NCBI RefSeq assembly: GCF_000355905.1 | Contig: NZ_APLF01000009.1 | Coordinates: 303,297-367,296, forward strand | Source of the DNA: Psychroflexus gondwanensis ACAM 44 | GTDB taxonomy: Bacteria > Bacteroidota > Bacteroidia > Flavobacteriales > Flavobacteriaceae | Direction of reading: 5' to 3' | DNA length: 64,000 bases | In this document: piece by piece, positions 9,210-17,405 of the stretch | Position numbering within the stretch: position 1 is the stretch's first letter | Layout of the letters: every line of letters begins with the position of its first letter | Program-made: the position numbers and the translations under genes | The notes under the pieces: generated by a model | The model's database searches: none | What the model was told of the DNA's origin: nothing | What the model saw: only the letters and a program-made list of their open reading frames with translations

Positions 9210-9217
9210 CAAATATA
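9210..9217 (-). promoter_or_regulatory. Promoter -7 element of etfBA (TATATTTG)
   Basis: A perfect TAnnTTTG Bacteroidota -7 element read on the minus strand, about 27 bases upstream of the etfB ATG, giving a short leader. No clear TTG -33 element is visible at the usual distance. Confidence 0.5.
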
Positions 9218-9296
9218 ATAGTTTTGGCTCTAAAATACTATGCATGCATAATAAAATTTTTATAAGATTCTTATAGTATTTAGAATTATGAATTGC

Positions 9297-9304
9297 TACT
9301 TTTG
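9297..9304 (+). promoter_or_regulatory. Promoter -7 element of pdhB (TACTTTTG)
   Basis: A perfect TAnnTTTG match 33 bases upstream of the pdhB ATG, followed by an A-rich leader with a run of nine A residues just before the start region, as is usual for Bacteroidota translation initiation. Confidence 0.6.
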
Positions 9305-9337
9305 TGCTTTATTTTTAATAAAAAAAAATACATTTAA

Positions 9338-10315
9338 ATGAGGACAATCCAATTTAGAGAAGCTATCGTAGAGGCTATGAGTGAAGAAATGAGAGCTGAT
9401 GAGTCTATCTATTTGATGGGCGAGGAAGTTGCTGAATATAATGGTGCTTACAAAGCATCCAAAGGTATGCTAGATGAGTTTGGAGAAAAGAGAGTTATAG
9501 ACACACCTATTTCCGAATTAGGCTTTACGGGCATTGGTATAGGGTCTGCCATGAACGGAAACAGACCTATTATTGAATTTATGACCTTCAATTTTGCTTT
9601 AGTAGGAATTGATCAAATTATAAATAACGCTGCCAAGATGAGACAGATGTCTGGAGGGCAGTTTAATATCCCAATAGTCTTTAGAGGCCCAACGGGTTCT
9701 GCAGGTCAGTTAGGGGCAACCCACTCTCAAGCTTTTGAAAGTTGGTTTGCCAACACTCCAGGGCTTAAGGTTGTGGTTCCTTCCAATCCTTATGATGCTA
9801 AAGGGCTTTTGAAATCAGCAATCAGAGATAATGATCCTGTTATTTTCATGGAAAGTGAACAGATGTATGGTGATAAAGGAGAAGTTCCTGAAGAAGAATA
9901 TACAATACCCTTAGGTAAAGCAGATATAAAAAGAGAAGGTACGGATGTGACCATTGTTTCTTTCGGAAAAATTATAAAAGAAGCTTATAAAGCAGCAGAA
10001 GAACTTGAAAAGGATGATATTTCTTGTGAGATTATCGATATTAGAACCGTTAGGCCTTTAGATTATGAAACTATCTTAAAATCTGTAAAGAAAACCAATA
10101 GATTGGTAATTCTTGAAGAAGCTTGGCCTTTTGGTAATGTAGCTACAGATATTACTTATAAAGTCCAGAATGAAGCTTTCGATTACCTGGATGCGCCTAT
10201 TGTGAAGCTTAATACTGCAGATACCCCTGCCCCATACTCTCCTGTCCTTTTGGAAGAATGGTTGCCCAACAGTAAGGATGTTATAAAAGCGGTTAAAAAA
10301 GTTTTATATATTTAA
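9338..10315 (+). CDS. pdhB: Pyruvate dehydrogenase complex E1 component subunit beta
   Basis: Beta subunit of the alpha2beta2-type E1, a thiamine-diphosphate enzyme decarboxylating pyruvate. 325 residues with the transketolase central domain (MGEEVAEYNGAYKASKG, VIDTPISELGFTGIGIG, RGPTGSAGQLGATHSQ) and the C-terminal transketolase domain (IIDIRTVRPLD, EEAWPFGNVA). The alpha subunit and E2 genes are not adjacent; in flavobacteria pdhA and the E2 gene are often elsewhere. A DUF5686 gene begins 64 bases downstream on the same strand. Confidence 0.95.
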   Translation: MRTIQFREAIVEAMSEEMRADESIYLMGEEVAEYNGAYKASKGMLDEFGEKRVIDTPISELGFTGIGIGSAMNGNRPIIEFMTFNFALVGIDQIINNAAKMRQMSGGQFNIPIVFRGPTGSAGQLGATHSQAFESWFANTPGLKVVVPSNPYDAKGLLKSAIRDNDPVIFMESEQMYGDKGEVPEEEYTIPLGKADIKREGTDVTIVSFGKIIKEAYKAAEELEKDDISCEIIDIRTVRPLDYETILKSVKKTNRLVILEEAWPFGNVATDITYKVQNEAFDYLDAPIVKLNTADTPAPYSPVLLEEWLPNSKDVIKAVKKVLYI

Positions 10316-10379
10316 CATAACCTAACCTAAAAAATAAGCTTCATTTGCATAAAATTGCATTTGAAGCTTTTGCAGTTGA

Positions 10380-12872
10380 ATGAAACATAGTCTATTACTT
10401 CTTTTTGCCCTTATTTCTAGTTTTGCTTTAGCCCAAACCAAGGTTAGTGGCAATATTTACGATACCTCTGGTAAGCCAATTCCCTACGTGAATGTTGTAT
10501 TTTTTAATTCTTCAGAAGGAACAATTTCTGATGAAAATGGAAAATTCTACCTTCAATCGGATAAAAATCACACCTTCCTTGAGTTTTCATTTATGGGTTT
10601 TGAAAATTTAAAGTTTCCTCTGAATAAAAAGACCACTTATAATATTGAGGTTAATCTTGAAGAAAATTCAGCAGAACTAAACGAAGTCATCGTATATTCT
10701 GGAAAAACCTCAAAGAAAAATAATCCTGCTATTGATATTTTAAAAAAAATATGGGAAAATAGGAGGGAGAATGGAATCAAAAAATTTGATCAATATCAAT
10801 ACGATAAGTATGAAAAACTTGAATTTGATCTCAACACTATAGATAGTTCGCTTATAAATAGTAGAATTTTCAATGGTATGGAGTTTATTTTTGATGACTT
10901 AGATACAAATGCTGTTACTGGAAAATCTTACTTACCTATTTTTCTTAACGAAGCAGCTGCTAAAGTTTATGGGAGCAATATCTTAAATAAGGAGAAGGAA
11001 ATTTTAACCGGGAATAAAAATTCGGGATTTAGCAATAACCAAAATCTTATTGCCTTTATTAAAGACCTCTACGCAGAATACGATGTCTATAATAATTATA
11101 TCAAATTTTTTGATAAAAGTTTTGTAAGTCCCCTGTCTACTACTGGTGTAGATAATTATAATTACGTGCTTACGGATAGTACTTATATAGAAGATAAGTG
11201 GTGCTATAACATTGTGTATTATCCTAGGCGAAAAGGTGAGCTCAATTTTAAAGGAGATTTTTGGGTAAATGACACGACTTGGGCGATCAAGAAAATAAAT
11301 TTGGCCATGTCCAAAGGCGCTAATATCAACTGGATCAAAGACGTCTATATCGAACAAGAGTTTGATGTGCTTAACGATTCTGTATTTCTGATTACCAAGG
11401 ATCTATTTATGACCGATTTTTCCTTAACTAAAAAAGAGGAATCTCGTGGAGTCTATGGAAAACGTACTACCCTGTACGATAACTATGTATTCGATAAACC
11501 TAAAGGAAATGCCTTTTACAATTACCAGCCAGAGGTCTACAATGAAGCTATTTATAATAGAGATGATCAGTTTTGGACTCAAAATCGCCAGGAGGAATTA
11601 AACAAAGATGAAAAGCAGGTTTATAAAACTCTAGATACCCTTAAAACTGTAGATGCGTTTAAGAGAATATATAATGTAGGAACTATTTTAGCTACAGGAT
11701 ACTGGGAGCAAAATGGATGGGACTTTGGTCCGGTATTTTCAACCTTTGGCTTTAATGAAGTAGAAGGGGTAAGAGTAAGAGCTGGGGGAAGAACTTATTT
11801 TTCTCAAAATGATCCTTGGAGAATTCAGGGCTTCTTGGCTTATGGATTTGGAGATGATAAGTTCAAGTATGGTATATCAGGGAAATGGCTGTTGGATCAA
11901 AAAATGAGATTGATTATCGCTGGGGGAAATAGAAGAGACGTGGAGCAACTTGGTGCTAGTCTTACTAATTCTACCGATGTATTAGGGAGAAACTTGGCTT
12001 CCTCTTCGGTACTTACAGTTGGAGCCAATACGAGCCTTACTAGCATAAACTTGTCCAGTTTTTCTATCAGCTTTGAGCCTCTCAAAAACTTTAATATAAG
12101 GTTTGAGGGTAATTTTAAAAGTTTAAAATCGGCTTCAGATCAGTTTAGTTTAGATTACTTTACGAATCCAGAACGTACCGAAACTAAGGCTATAACACAA
12201 CAAGTAGAAGTATCTTCTATTATACGATTTTCTCCAGGTCGTGAAACAACCGGCTATGGTGTGGAGCGCCTCACGGTAAATACCGATAAATATCCAGAAC
12301 TTTTTTTCAATTACACAAAAGGACTGAACACTATTACCACAAGTGATTTCGACTACGAGAAGCTGCAGTTTTATTATAGACAGCCTATCCAAATTGGGGG
12401 CTTTGGCAGCTTTATATCCACCGTAGAAGTAGGAAAAACCTTTGGGGCTGTTCCTTTAAGTTTGCTAAGCATTGTGCCAGGTAACCAAACCTTGTTTTCC
12501 ATACAGGGCACCTTTCCTTTATTAGATTTTTATGATTTTGCAACAGATACTTACGCGAGCGTTAACTTTGAACATAACTTCAATGGTCGATTCTTTTCCA
12601 GAATACCTTGGCTTCGGGAATTGGATTTAAGAGAAATTGTTTCGGTGAGAGCAGTTGCAGGGAGCATTTCAGAAGAGAATCAGTTGCTCAATGCCTCCTT
12701 TTCCAATCCAATATTAAGAGCGCCAAGCCGAGAGCCCTATTGGTCCTACAGCTTAGGGATTGATAATATATTTAGGATCTTAAGAATAGATTTCCACTTT
12801 AGGGGTAACTACAATGATCTACCAAGCGCCAGAAAATTTGGGGTGACAGGTGGCTTTGGATTCCATTTTTAA
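10380..12872 (+). CDS. DUF5686 and carboxypeptidase-like regulatory domain protein (outer membrane)
   Basis: 830 residues. A signal peptide (about 1-18, ending SFALAQ) is followed by a CarbopepD_reg_2 domain (about 20-105, starting VSGNIYDTSGKPIPYVNVVF and with the conserved DENGKFYL), then the long DUF5686 region, which ends in beta-strand-rich sequence and a terminal aromatic residue (GGFGFHF), as expected of an outer-membrane beta barrel. The family is widespread in Bacteroidota and its role is not established. The gene is complete, and its start is fixed by the signal peptide. Confidence 0.9.
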   Translation: MKHSLLLLFALISSFALAQTKVSGNIYDTSGKPIPYVNVVFFNSSEGTISDENGKFYLQSDKNHTFLEFSFMGFENLKFPLNKKTTYNIEVNLEENSAELNEVIVYSGKTSKKNNPAIDILKKIWENRRENGIKKFDQYQYDKYEKLEFDLNTIDSSLINSRIFNGMEFIFDDLDTNAVTGKSYLPIFLNEAAAKVYGSNILNKEKEILTGNKNSGFSNNQNLIAFIKDLYAEYDVYNNYIKFFDKSFVSPLSTTGVDNYNYVLTDSTYIEDKWCYNIVYYPRRKGELNFKGDFWVNDTTWAIKKINLAMSKGANINWIKDVYIEQEFDVLNDSVFLITKDLFMTDFSLTKKEESRGVYGKRTTLYDNYVFDKPKGNAFYNYQPEVYNEAIYNRDDQFWTQNRQEELNKDEKQVYKTLDTLKTVDAFKRIYNVGTILATGYWEQNGWDFGPVFSTFGFNEVEGVRVRAGGRTYFSQNDPWRIQGFLAYGFGDDKFKYGISGKWLLDQKMRLIIAGGNRRDVEQLGASLTNSTDVLGRNLASSSVLTVGANTSLTSINLSSFSISFEPLKNFNIRFEGNFKSLKSASDQFSLDYFTNPERTETKAITQQVEVSSIIRFSPGRETTGYGVERLTVNTDKYPELFFNYTKGLNTITTSDFDYEKLQFYYRQPIQIGGFGSFISTVEVGKTFGAVPLSLLSIVPGNQTLFSIQGTFPLLDFYDFATDTYASVNFEHNFNGRFFSRIPWLRELDLREIVSVRAVAGSISEENQLLNASFSNPILRAPSREPYWSYSLGIDNIFRILRIDFHFRGNYNDLPSARKFGVTGGFGFHF

Positions 12873-12946
12873 AAATAAATAAATTCTAAAGTAGGGTAAG
12901 CTGGTTTTGTGTTGTTCTATACTTGAACACATAAAATAAACACATA

Positions 12947-13924
12947 ATGAAACTCTTAAAACCAACAGTAGGTCTACTAGGATTAGCTTTAATGTTTTCC
13001 TGCTCCTCAGACGATTCTGTCTCAGATCCAAATTTAGGAAATACTCCTAAATCTAACCTAGAAATTAAGGCCGTTGCTAACGGAACCTCTGCCAATGCTA
13101 AATCTGCTGCTAATGTAGAAGTTGCTGCATTTTTTATCAATATTAAAAATATTGAATTCGATTTTGCTGACGGATTTGGTGATGGAAATTCATCTGGTTC
13201 TGATGATGATTATTTGACTTTTGAAGAATTACCTAGTGAGATCGTGGCTTATCTAGAGGACAATTATCCAAACGATCCCTTCTGTAAAGGAGAATTAGAA
13301 GATGACGACGACGAGGATGAAGATCCTTACGCCTACGAAATTGAATTGCAAAGTGGAACTGAAATCTATTTTAGAGCAGACTTTAGTATTTATGCTATAG
13401 AGTCTGACGACGATGGTTGCGATTTTGATGATGATGGCGATGATAACGACGAAAGTTACGGAAGTGACGATGATTTTGAATTAAATGGTCCTTTTGAACT
13501 GAGTCTAACTTCGGAAGTGATTACAGTGATCAACGTCGAAATTCCCGTTGGAGAATATGAGGAAGTGGAGTTTGAAATGGATAGAAGCACTAATCCAAAT
13601 AGTGATTTATTTCAAAAATCTATCCTGATGAGAGGAACGATTTCAGGAACAGAATTTGAATTTTTCCACACTTTTAGTGAAGAGTTTGAAGTAGATTACG
13701 AAGATGCTGGTCAAAATCTTGTGATTACCGAGGATAATAATAACACAATTATTTTTGAATTTGATTTAACTTCAGTATTTAATTCTGTCGATTTAACTGG
13801 CGCTACAGATGGAAATGAAAATGGAGTCATTGAAATTAGCCCAGAGGATAATGATGGCAATAGACAACTTGCCAATAGTATTAAAAATGCGATTAAAACT
13901 TATGTAGATTTACTGGACGACTAG
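12947..13924 (+). CDS. Acidic lipoprotein with PepSY-like segment (DUF4382-like architecture)
   Basis: 325 residues with a lipoprotein signal (lipobox LMFSC, cysteine at about 19). A first segment (VEVAAFFINIKNIEF) and the later LSLTSEVITVINVEIPVGEYEEVEFEMD resemble DUF4382-type carbohydrate-binding-like lipoproteins. Between them, about residues 85-150, is a PepSY-like block (LPSEIVAYLEDNYPNDPF, YEIELQSGTEIYF) broken up by long Asp/Glu runs, including DDDDEDED. These acidic runs could bind calcium; that is inference. A separate promoter is likely after the DUF5686 gene, and a strong terminator follows. Function unknown. Confidence 0.75.
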   Translation: MKLLKPTVGLLGLALMFSCSSDDSVSDPNLGNTPKSNLEIKAVANGTSANAKSAANVEVAAFFINIKNIEFDFADGFGDGNSSGSDDDYLTFEELPSEIVAYLEDNYPNDPFCKGELEDDDDEDEDPYAYEIELQSGTEIYFRADFSIYAIESDDDGCDFDDDGDDNDESYGSDDDFELNGPFELSLTSEVITVINVEIPVGEYEEVEFEMDRSTNPNSDLFQKSILMRGTISGTEFEFFHTFSEEFEVDYEDAGQNLVITEDNNNTIIFEFDLTSVFNSVDLTGATDGNENGVIEISPEDNDGNRQLANSIKNAIKTYVDLLDD

Positions 13925-13949
13925 AAGTTGTCCAAGACTCTATTTTAAC

Positions 13950-13982
13950 CCCCTATTTGGATTGCCAAATAGGGGTTTTTTT
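13950..13982 (+). terminator. Rho-independent terminator after the acidic lipoprotein gene
   Basis: CCCCTATTTGG and CCAAATAGGGG form a perfect 11-bp stem around an ATTG loop, followed by seven T residues and then ATGC. Confidence 0.92.
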
Positions 13983-14538
13983 ATGCTATACTTTTTATTG
14001 ATCCAATGGTTTAATTCATTTTGATAATGGTTTTACCTCGCTACTAATTTATCTATAGTATCAAATTTATAATGTCTTTTATTTGAAGTCGTGAGCTTAA
14101 CCTCGAGAGGTATTTCAGAACAGCAGTTAGATGATATTTTGGTCGATTCATTATAAATCAATCTAGCGCCAAGATAAAGACGTAACTACTATCGCATCTG
14201 CAATCTAATCCATAAATGATAAGTTGCATTTACTTAGCTTTTTACAAACTTTAAACTCTACGATTATAAGGTATCAAAAGAATAATCTGAGATAGGAAAC
14301 GCTATATCTAACCAATGCATCTCCGTTTTCTTTCCTAGTGATTAAAAATCCTCGCATAAGGTTGCCGAATTTTTGCTGCCCCGCTCCCAAGGGAGCAAAC
14401 ATCCTAAGTCAAATACTGGTTTTAGAATAACGCCGCACTTTAGGCTAGATAATTATCAGAAGGGTAAAGCGATATTTAGCTGATAATTAATGTTTAAGGA
14501 AGTTAAAGGACATAAAGCTATTTATAAAGGGCGGACTT
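13983..14538. other. Intergenic stretch without a recognisable gene
   Basis: No ORF of convincing length or composition in any frame and no tRNA-like sequence. The right half has a patch of higher GC with a perfect 14-base palindrome, GCTCCCAAGGGAGC, at 14383-14396, and a 10-bp inverted repeat, TAATTATCAG (14450-14459) with CTGATAATTA (14480-14489). This could be a decayed mobile element or a structured RNA; neither is proved. Confidence 0.5.
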
Positions 14539-14772
14539 TTAGGAATTCTCTATTTCATTTTTAATCCTAGTTTTGATCTGACTTAAAATCAAAAGTGCCC
14601 CAACCAATGGGATAGAAACAATGAATAGTGTTTGAGTGCTTTGGGAAGTAAAAAGCCTTACAAGGATAACTACAATGAGAATTAACCATGCTAATAGTGC
14701 TAGATAAAAAATAGCGTTCAAAACGTTTAATTTAGATTTTAAATCCTTTATAGTCGGTTGATTAGAATTCAT
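14539..14772 (-). CDS. Small two-helix membrane protein, hypothetical
   Basis: 77 residues from the ATG at 14772 (MNSNQPTIKDLKSKLN); the TTG six bases upstream is less likely. Two hydrophobic segments, about residues 18-40 (FYLALLAWLILIVVILVRLF) and 48-65, are joined by a short polar loop, with a basic C-terminus. I do not recognise a family. It lies 18 bases downstream of the lipoprotein gene at 14791 on the same strand, so they may be co-transcribed. Confidence 0.6.
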   Translation of the reverse strand: MNSNQPTIKDLKSKLNVLNAIFYLALLAWLILIVVILVRLFTSQSTQTLFIVSIPLVGALLILSQIKTRIKNEIENS

Positions 14773-14790
14773 TAACAAGTAATTTATAAG

Positions 14791-15831
14791 TTAGAGTTTT
14801 TCAAATATTAAAATACTCAATTCATCAGTATCAAGATCTTCGTCGTAAAGTTCAATAGTATTTGGACTTGAAAACCTAACGACCAGCCAATCTTCATCAA
14901 ACTCTTCCAACAGTTCATTGCTTTCAAAATCCAGCTCAAAAATCAGTTCTTCTTCATCAATTTCTGCAGTCCATTCACCAGTAAAAGAGTTTCCGCTTGT
15001 GGTATTAATTACCGAAATAGTGTTGTCTGTATTAAAAGTAAAAACAAAATCAACGTAATCATCTGTTTCATCTTGTTCTTCATCACTAAAGGAAGTGACT
15101 TCAAATTCTCCACTGGTGATAAAAGCAACAAATTGTTGAAGTTGTGTGCTGCTATTTATAAATAAAGAGGGGTTAAAACAATTCTCGGTAAGGTTTCGTA
15201 TAGCGATTTCTAACTCTAAATTTGATACTATATTTTGAACAGTAGTGTCTATTCTAATTTTTATAGGGTAAGCGATCTCATAAAAATCATCAGTCGGCTT
15301 TAAATTGTCTAAAAAGTTGAAAAATTGAGCCTCATTTTGTATGGACCTTTCGTTTATAAAATTATTGTCGCTATCAAACACATTAAGCTGTATAGGGAAG
15401 GTGTATTCTAGACAATTAATTTCTGTACTACCTTCCACTGTATTTAAGACAGTGATCAAGGCTATTTCATTTTCAATGTTGAGGAGTTCGTAATTAGGAA
15501 GGGATACCTGGACTGGAAAAGTGATATCAATACTGTAGTCGTTGGGCAGGGAAATTAGTTCGTTTATAACCGCTTGATAGTCATCAAATTCATTTAGGGT
15601 GAAGGTATTAGTGGAATTGATCGTAATCTGGTATGGAAATTCAAGGCTTAGGCTATTCGAACTATCAATGAAATCATCAAAAGCAGTCGGGTTTTGATTA
15701 AGTCTGGAGATAAATCCAGTCAATTCACTTTGACTTGTAAGACTTGAAGTTTCATCCACTTGTTCAAAAAATTCCTCAGTTTGACAAGAGAGTAAAATAA
15801 AAAAGAAACCAAATACGTATAATTGTTTCAT
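14791..15831 (-). CDS. Lipoprotein, hypothetical
   Basis: 346 residues with a lipoprotein signal (FILLSC, cysteine at about 16). The body has repeated blocks of the form FP-Y-I/V-V/I spaced by about 80 residues (EFPYQITIN, TFPVQVSL, TFPIQLNVF, AYPIKIRID), which suggests three or four related beta domains, and an acidic C-terminal domain with a lipocalin-like FTGEWTAEIDEEELIFEL. No named family recognised. It is divergent from the ECF sigma factor at 15953, with 121 bases between them, so the two may share regulation. Confidence 0.75.
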   Translation of the reverse strand: MKQLYVFGFFFILLSCQTEEFFEQVDETSSLTSQSELTGFISRLNQNPTAFDDFIDSSNSLSLEFPYQITINSTNTFTLNEFDDYQAVINELISLPNDYSIDITFPVQVSLPNYELLNIENEIALITVLNTVEGSTEINCLEYTFPIQLNVFDSDNNFINERSIQNEAQFFNFLDNLKPTDDFYEIAYPIKIRIDTTVQNIVSNLELEIAIRNLTENCFNPSLFINSSTQLQQFVAFITSGEFEVTSFSDEEQDETDDYVDFVFTFNTDNTISVINTTSGNSFTGEWTAEIDEEELIFELDFESNELLEEFDEDWLVVRFSSPNTIELYDEDLDTDELSILIFEKL

Positions 15832-15952
15832 AATCTGTAAATTTAATAAAACCTATCTTAAGATATAACAACTTTTTCCACATAAACCCTAACATCCAAT
15901 TAGGGTTTATATATTGTCATTTGTTTTATATAAAACTAGTTAATGAGATCCT

Positions 15953-16474
15953 ATGGAGAAACAACTCGTCGATAACGTCTGTGAAGAACAGGTTTTTGAA
16001 GGGATTTATAGCAAAAATTCAGAAGTGATAAATAATTACTTCTTCTATAAGTTTGGTAATCAGGTTATGGCAGAGGAATCTGTACAGGAAGCGTTTATAA
16101 AGCTTTGGGAGAATTGTAAAAAAGTTCCTTTTGCAAAGGCAAAATCTTATTTATATACAGTGGCCAATAATATTTCTTTAAATAAATATAAGCATCAAAA
16201 GGTAGTTTTGAAGTACGCAAAGACTGAGCCTCAGCAAACTGAAGATCTCCAAAGCCCAGAGTATAAGATGGAGGAGAAAGAGTTTAAGGTAAAGTTAGAA
16301 AAAGCTATACAAGACTTGTCAGAAAAGCAAAGAACTGCCTTCTTGCTCCATCGGATTGATAATAGATCTTATAAAGAAATAGCAGAAATTCTGAACATAA
16401 GTGTAAAGGCTGTAGAGAAGCGCATGCAAAAAGCTTTAGAGGGGATGAGAAAACAAATTGACGAATTCAAGTAG
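15953..16474 (+). CDS. RNA polymerase sigma-70 factor, ECF subfamily (FecI-like)
   Basis: 173 residues. Region 2 spans about 22-88 (FGNQVMAEESVQEAFIKLWENC and YTVANN) and region 4 about 110-165 (LSEKQRTAFLLHRID, YKEIAEILNISVKAVEKRMQKAL, the helix-turn-helix). This is the Bacteroidota FecI-like group paired with a membrane anti-sigma factor. It is followed after 43 bases by fecR and then a TonB-dependent receptor with an N-terminal signalling domain, the complete cell-surface signalling set. It probably controls the receptor; the inducer is unknown. Confidence 0.93.
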   Translation: MEKQLVDNVCEEQVFEGIYSKNSEVINNYFFYKFGNQVMAEESVQEAFIKLWENCKKVPFAKAKSYLYTVANNISLNKYKHQKVVLKYAKTEPQQTEDLQSPEYKMEEKEFKVKLEKAIQDLSEKQRTAFLLHRIDNRSYKEIAEILNISVKAVEKRMQKALEGMRKQIDEFK

Positions 16475-16517
16475 GGTAAAGCCTTTTTTGATTGTTCTTT
16501 AAATAGATAGTATAGAA

Positions 16518-17405
16518 ATGAAACAAAAATACAACTTAGCAGATTGGCTCGACGGTAAAGTAGATGATGAGGCTGTCCAAAACACAAAGGGATTTGATAC
16601 ATTAAAGAAGATCAAAATGTATTCGGCGCATTTTCAAAAGCCAGAGTTTAAAAAAGATGAGGTTTATAAGGCTATCGAGAAGAAAAAATCCAGCCATAGA
16701 AAAACTAAATTTAACTGGTCCATAGCGGCGACTATCCTTTTAATAATAGGAGTATCGACACTCGTTTTTACTTTATCCAATAAAGATTTTACATCCAAAA
16801 TCAACTCCCAAGAAACGGTTCTGCTTCCCGATGACTCTAAAGTTATTTTAGCTCAAAATAGCAAATTTCAATTTAATAATTGGTTTTGGAGCTTCGACAG
16901 GACCACCAAACTCTTTGGTAAGGCTTATTTTGATGTGGCTAAAGGAAAAACATTTACGGTTAAAACCGATTTGGGAACCGTCCAAGTTTTAGGAACTCGC
17001 TTTGGTGTTGAGTCCAGAGATTCTATTTTTAAAGTAGTCTGCTATGAAGGGTCAGTAAGAGTGACCTCGTTAGAAAATGAAATCATTTTGGAAAAAGACC
17101 AATTTGTTGCTTTTCAGAATGGACGTAAAGTAGTGCAAAGTAATGTGTACATAGACCAGCCAGACTGGATATCCACTAAGAATGTATTTAAAAACGCTCC
17201 TTTGTCTGAAGTCATCCTTCAGTTAGAAAAAGACTATACTATAGAAATAGATATATCTAAGCTCAATCAAAACGAGCGTTTTACAGGAAGTTTACCTTCA
17301 GATAATCTTTCCCTGGCTTTAGATATCTTAGTAAAAACGTATCAAATCAATTTCAAAGTTGTCAACAAAAATAAGTTTATTTTTGTTGAGGATGAGACCA
17401 GATAA
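16518..17405 (+). CDS. FecR-family anti-sigma factor
   Basis: 295 residues. A cytoplasmic N-terminal part (about 1-70) precedes one membrane helix (about 73-92, IAATILLIIGVSTLVFTL), then the periplasmic FecR domain (about 100-195, with LPDDSKVILAQNSKFQF and VLGTRFGVESR) and a C-terminal DUF4974/STN-like domain (about 215-290, FKNAPLSEVILQLEKDY). It holds the sigma factor inactive until the receptor binds ligand. It overlaps the downstream receptor gene by 14 bases, indicating translational coupling. Confidence 0.92.
   Translation: MKQKYNLADWLDGKVDDEAVQNTKGFDTLKKIKMYSAHFQKPEFKKDEVYKAIEKKKSSHRKTKFNWSIAATILLIIGVSTLVFTLSNKDFTSKINSQETVLLPDDSKVILAQNSKFQFNNWFWSFDRTTKLFGKAYFDVAKGKTFTVKTDLGTVQVLGTRFGVESRDSIFKVVCYEGSVRVTSLENEIILEKDQFVAFQNGRKVVQSNVYIDQPDWISTKNVFKNAPLSEVILQLEKDYTIEIDISKLNQNERFTGSLPSDNLSLALDILVKTYQINFKVVNKNKFIFVEDETR

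Noticed and set aside
13241..13470. Asp/Glu runs as a simple-sequence artefact
   Set aside because: The runs use mixed GAT, GAC, GAA and GAG codons and the reading frame is maintained, so they are selected protein sequence.
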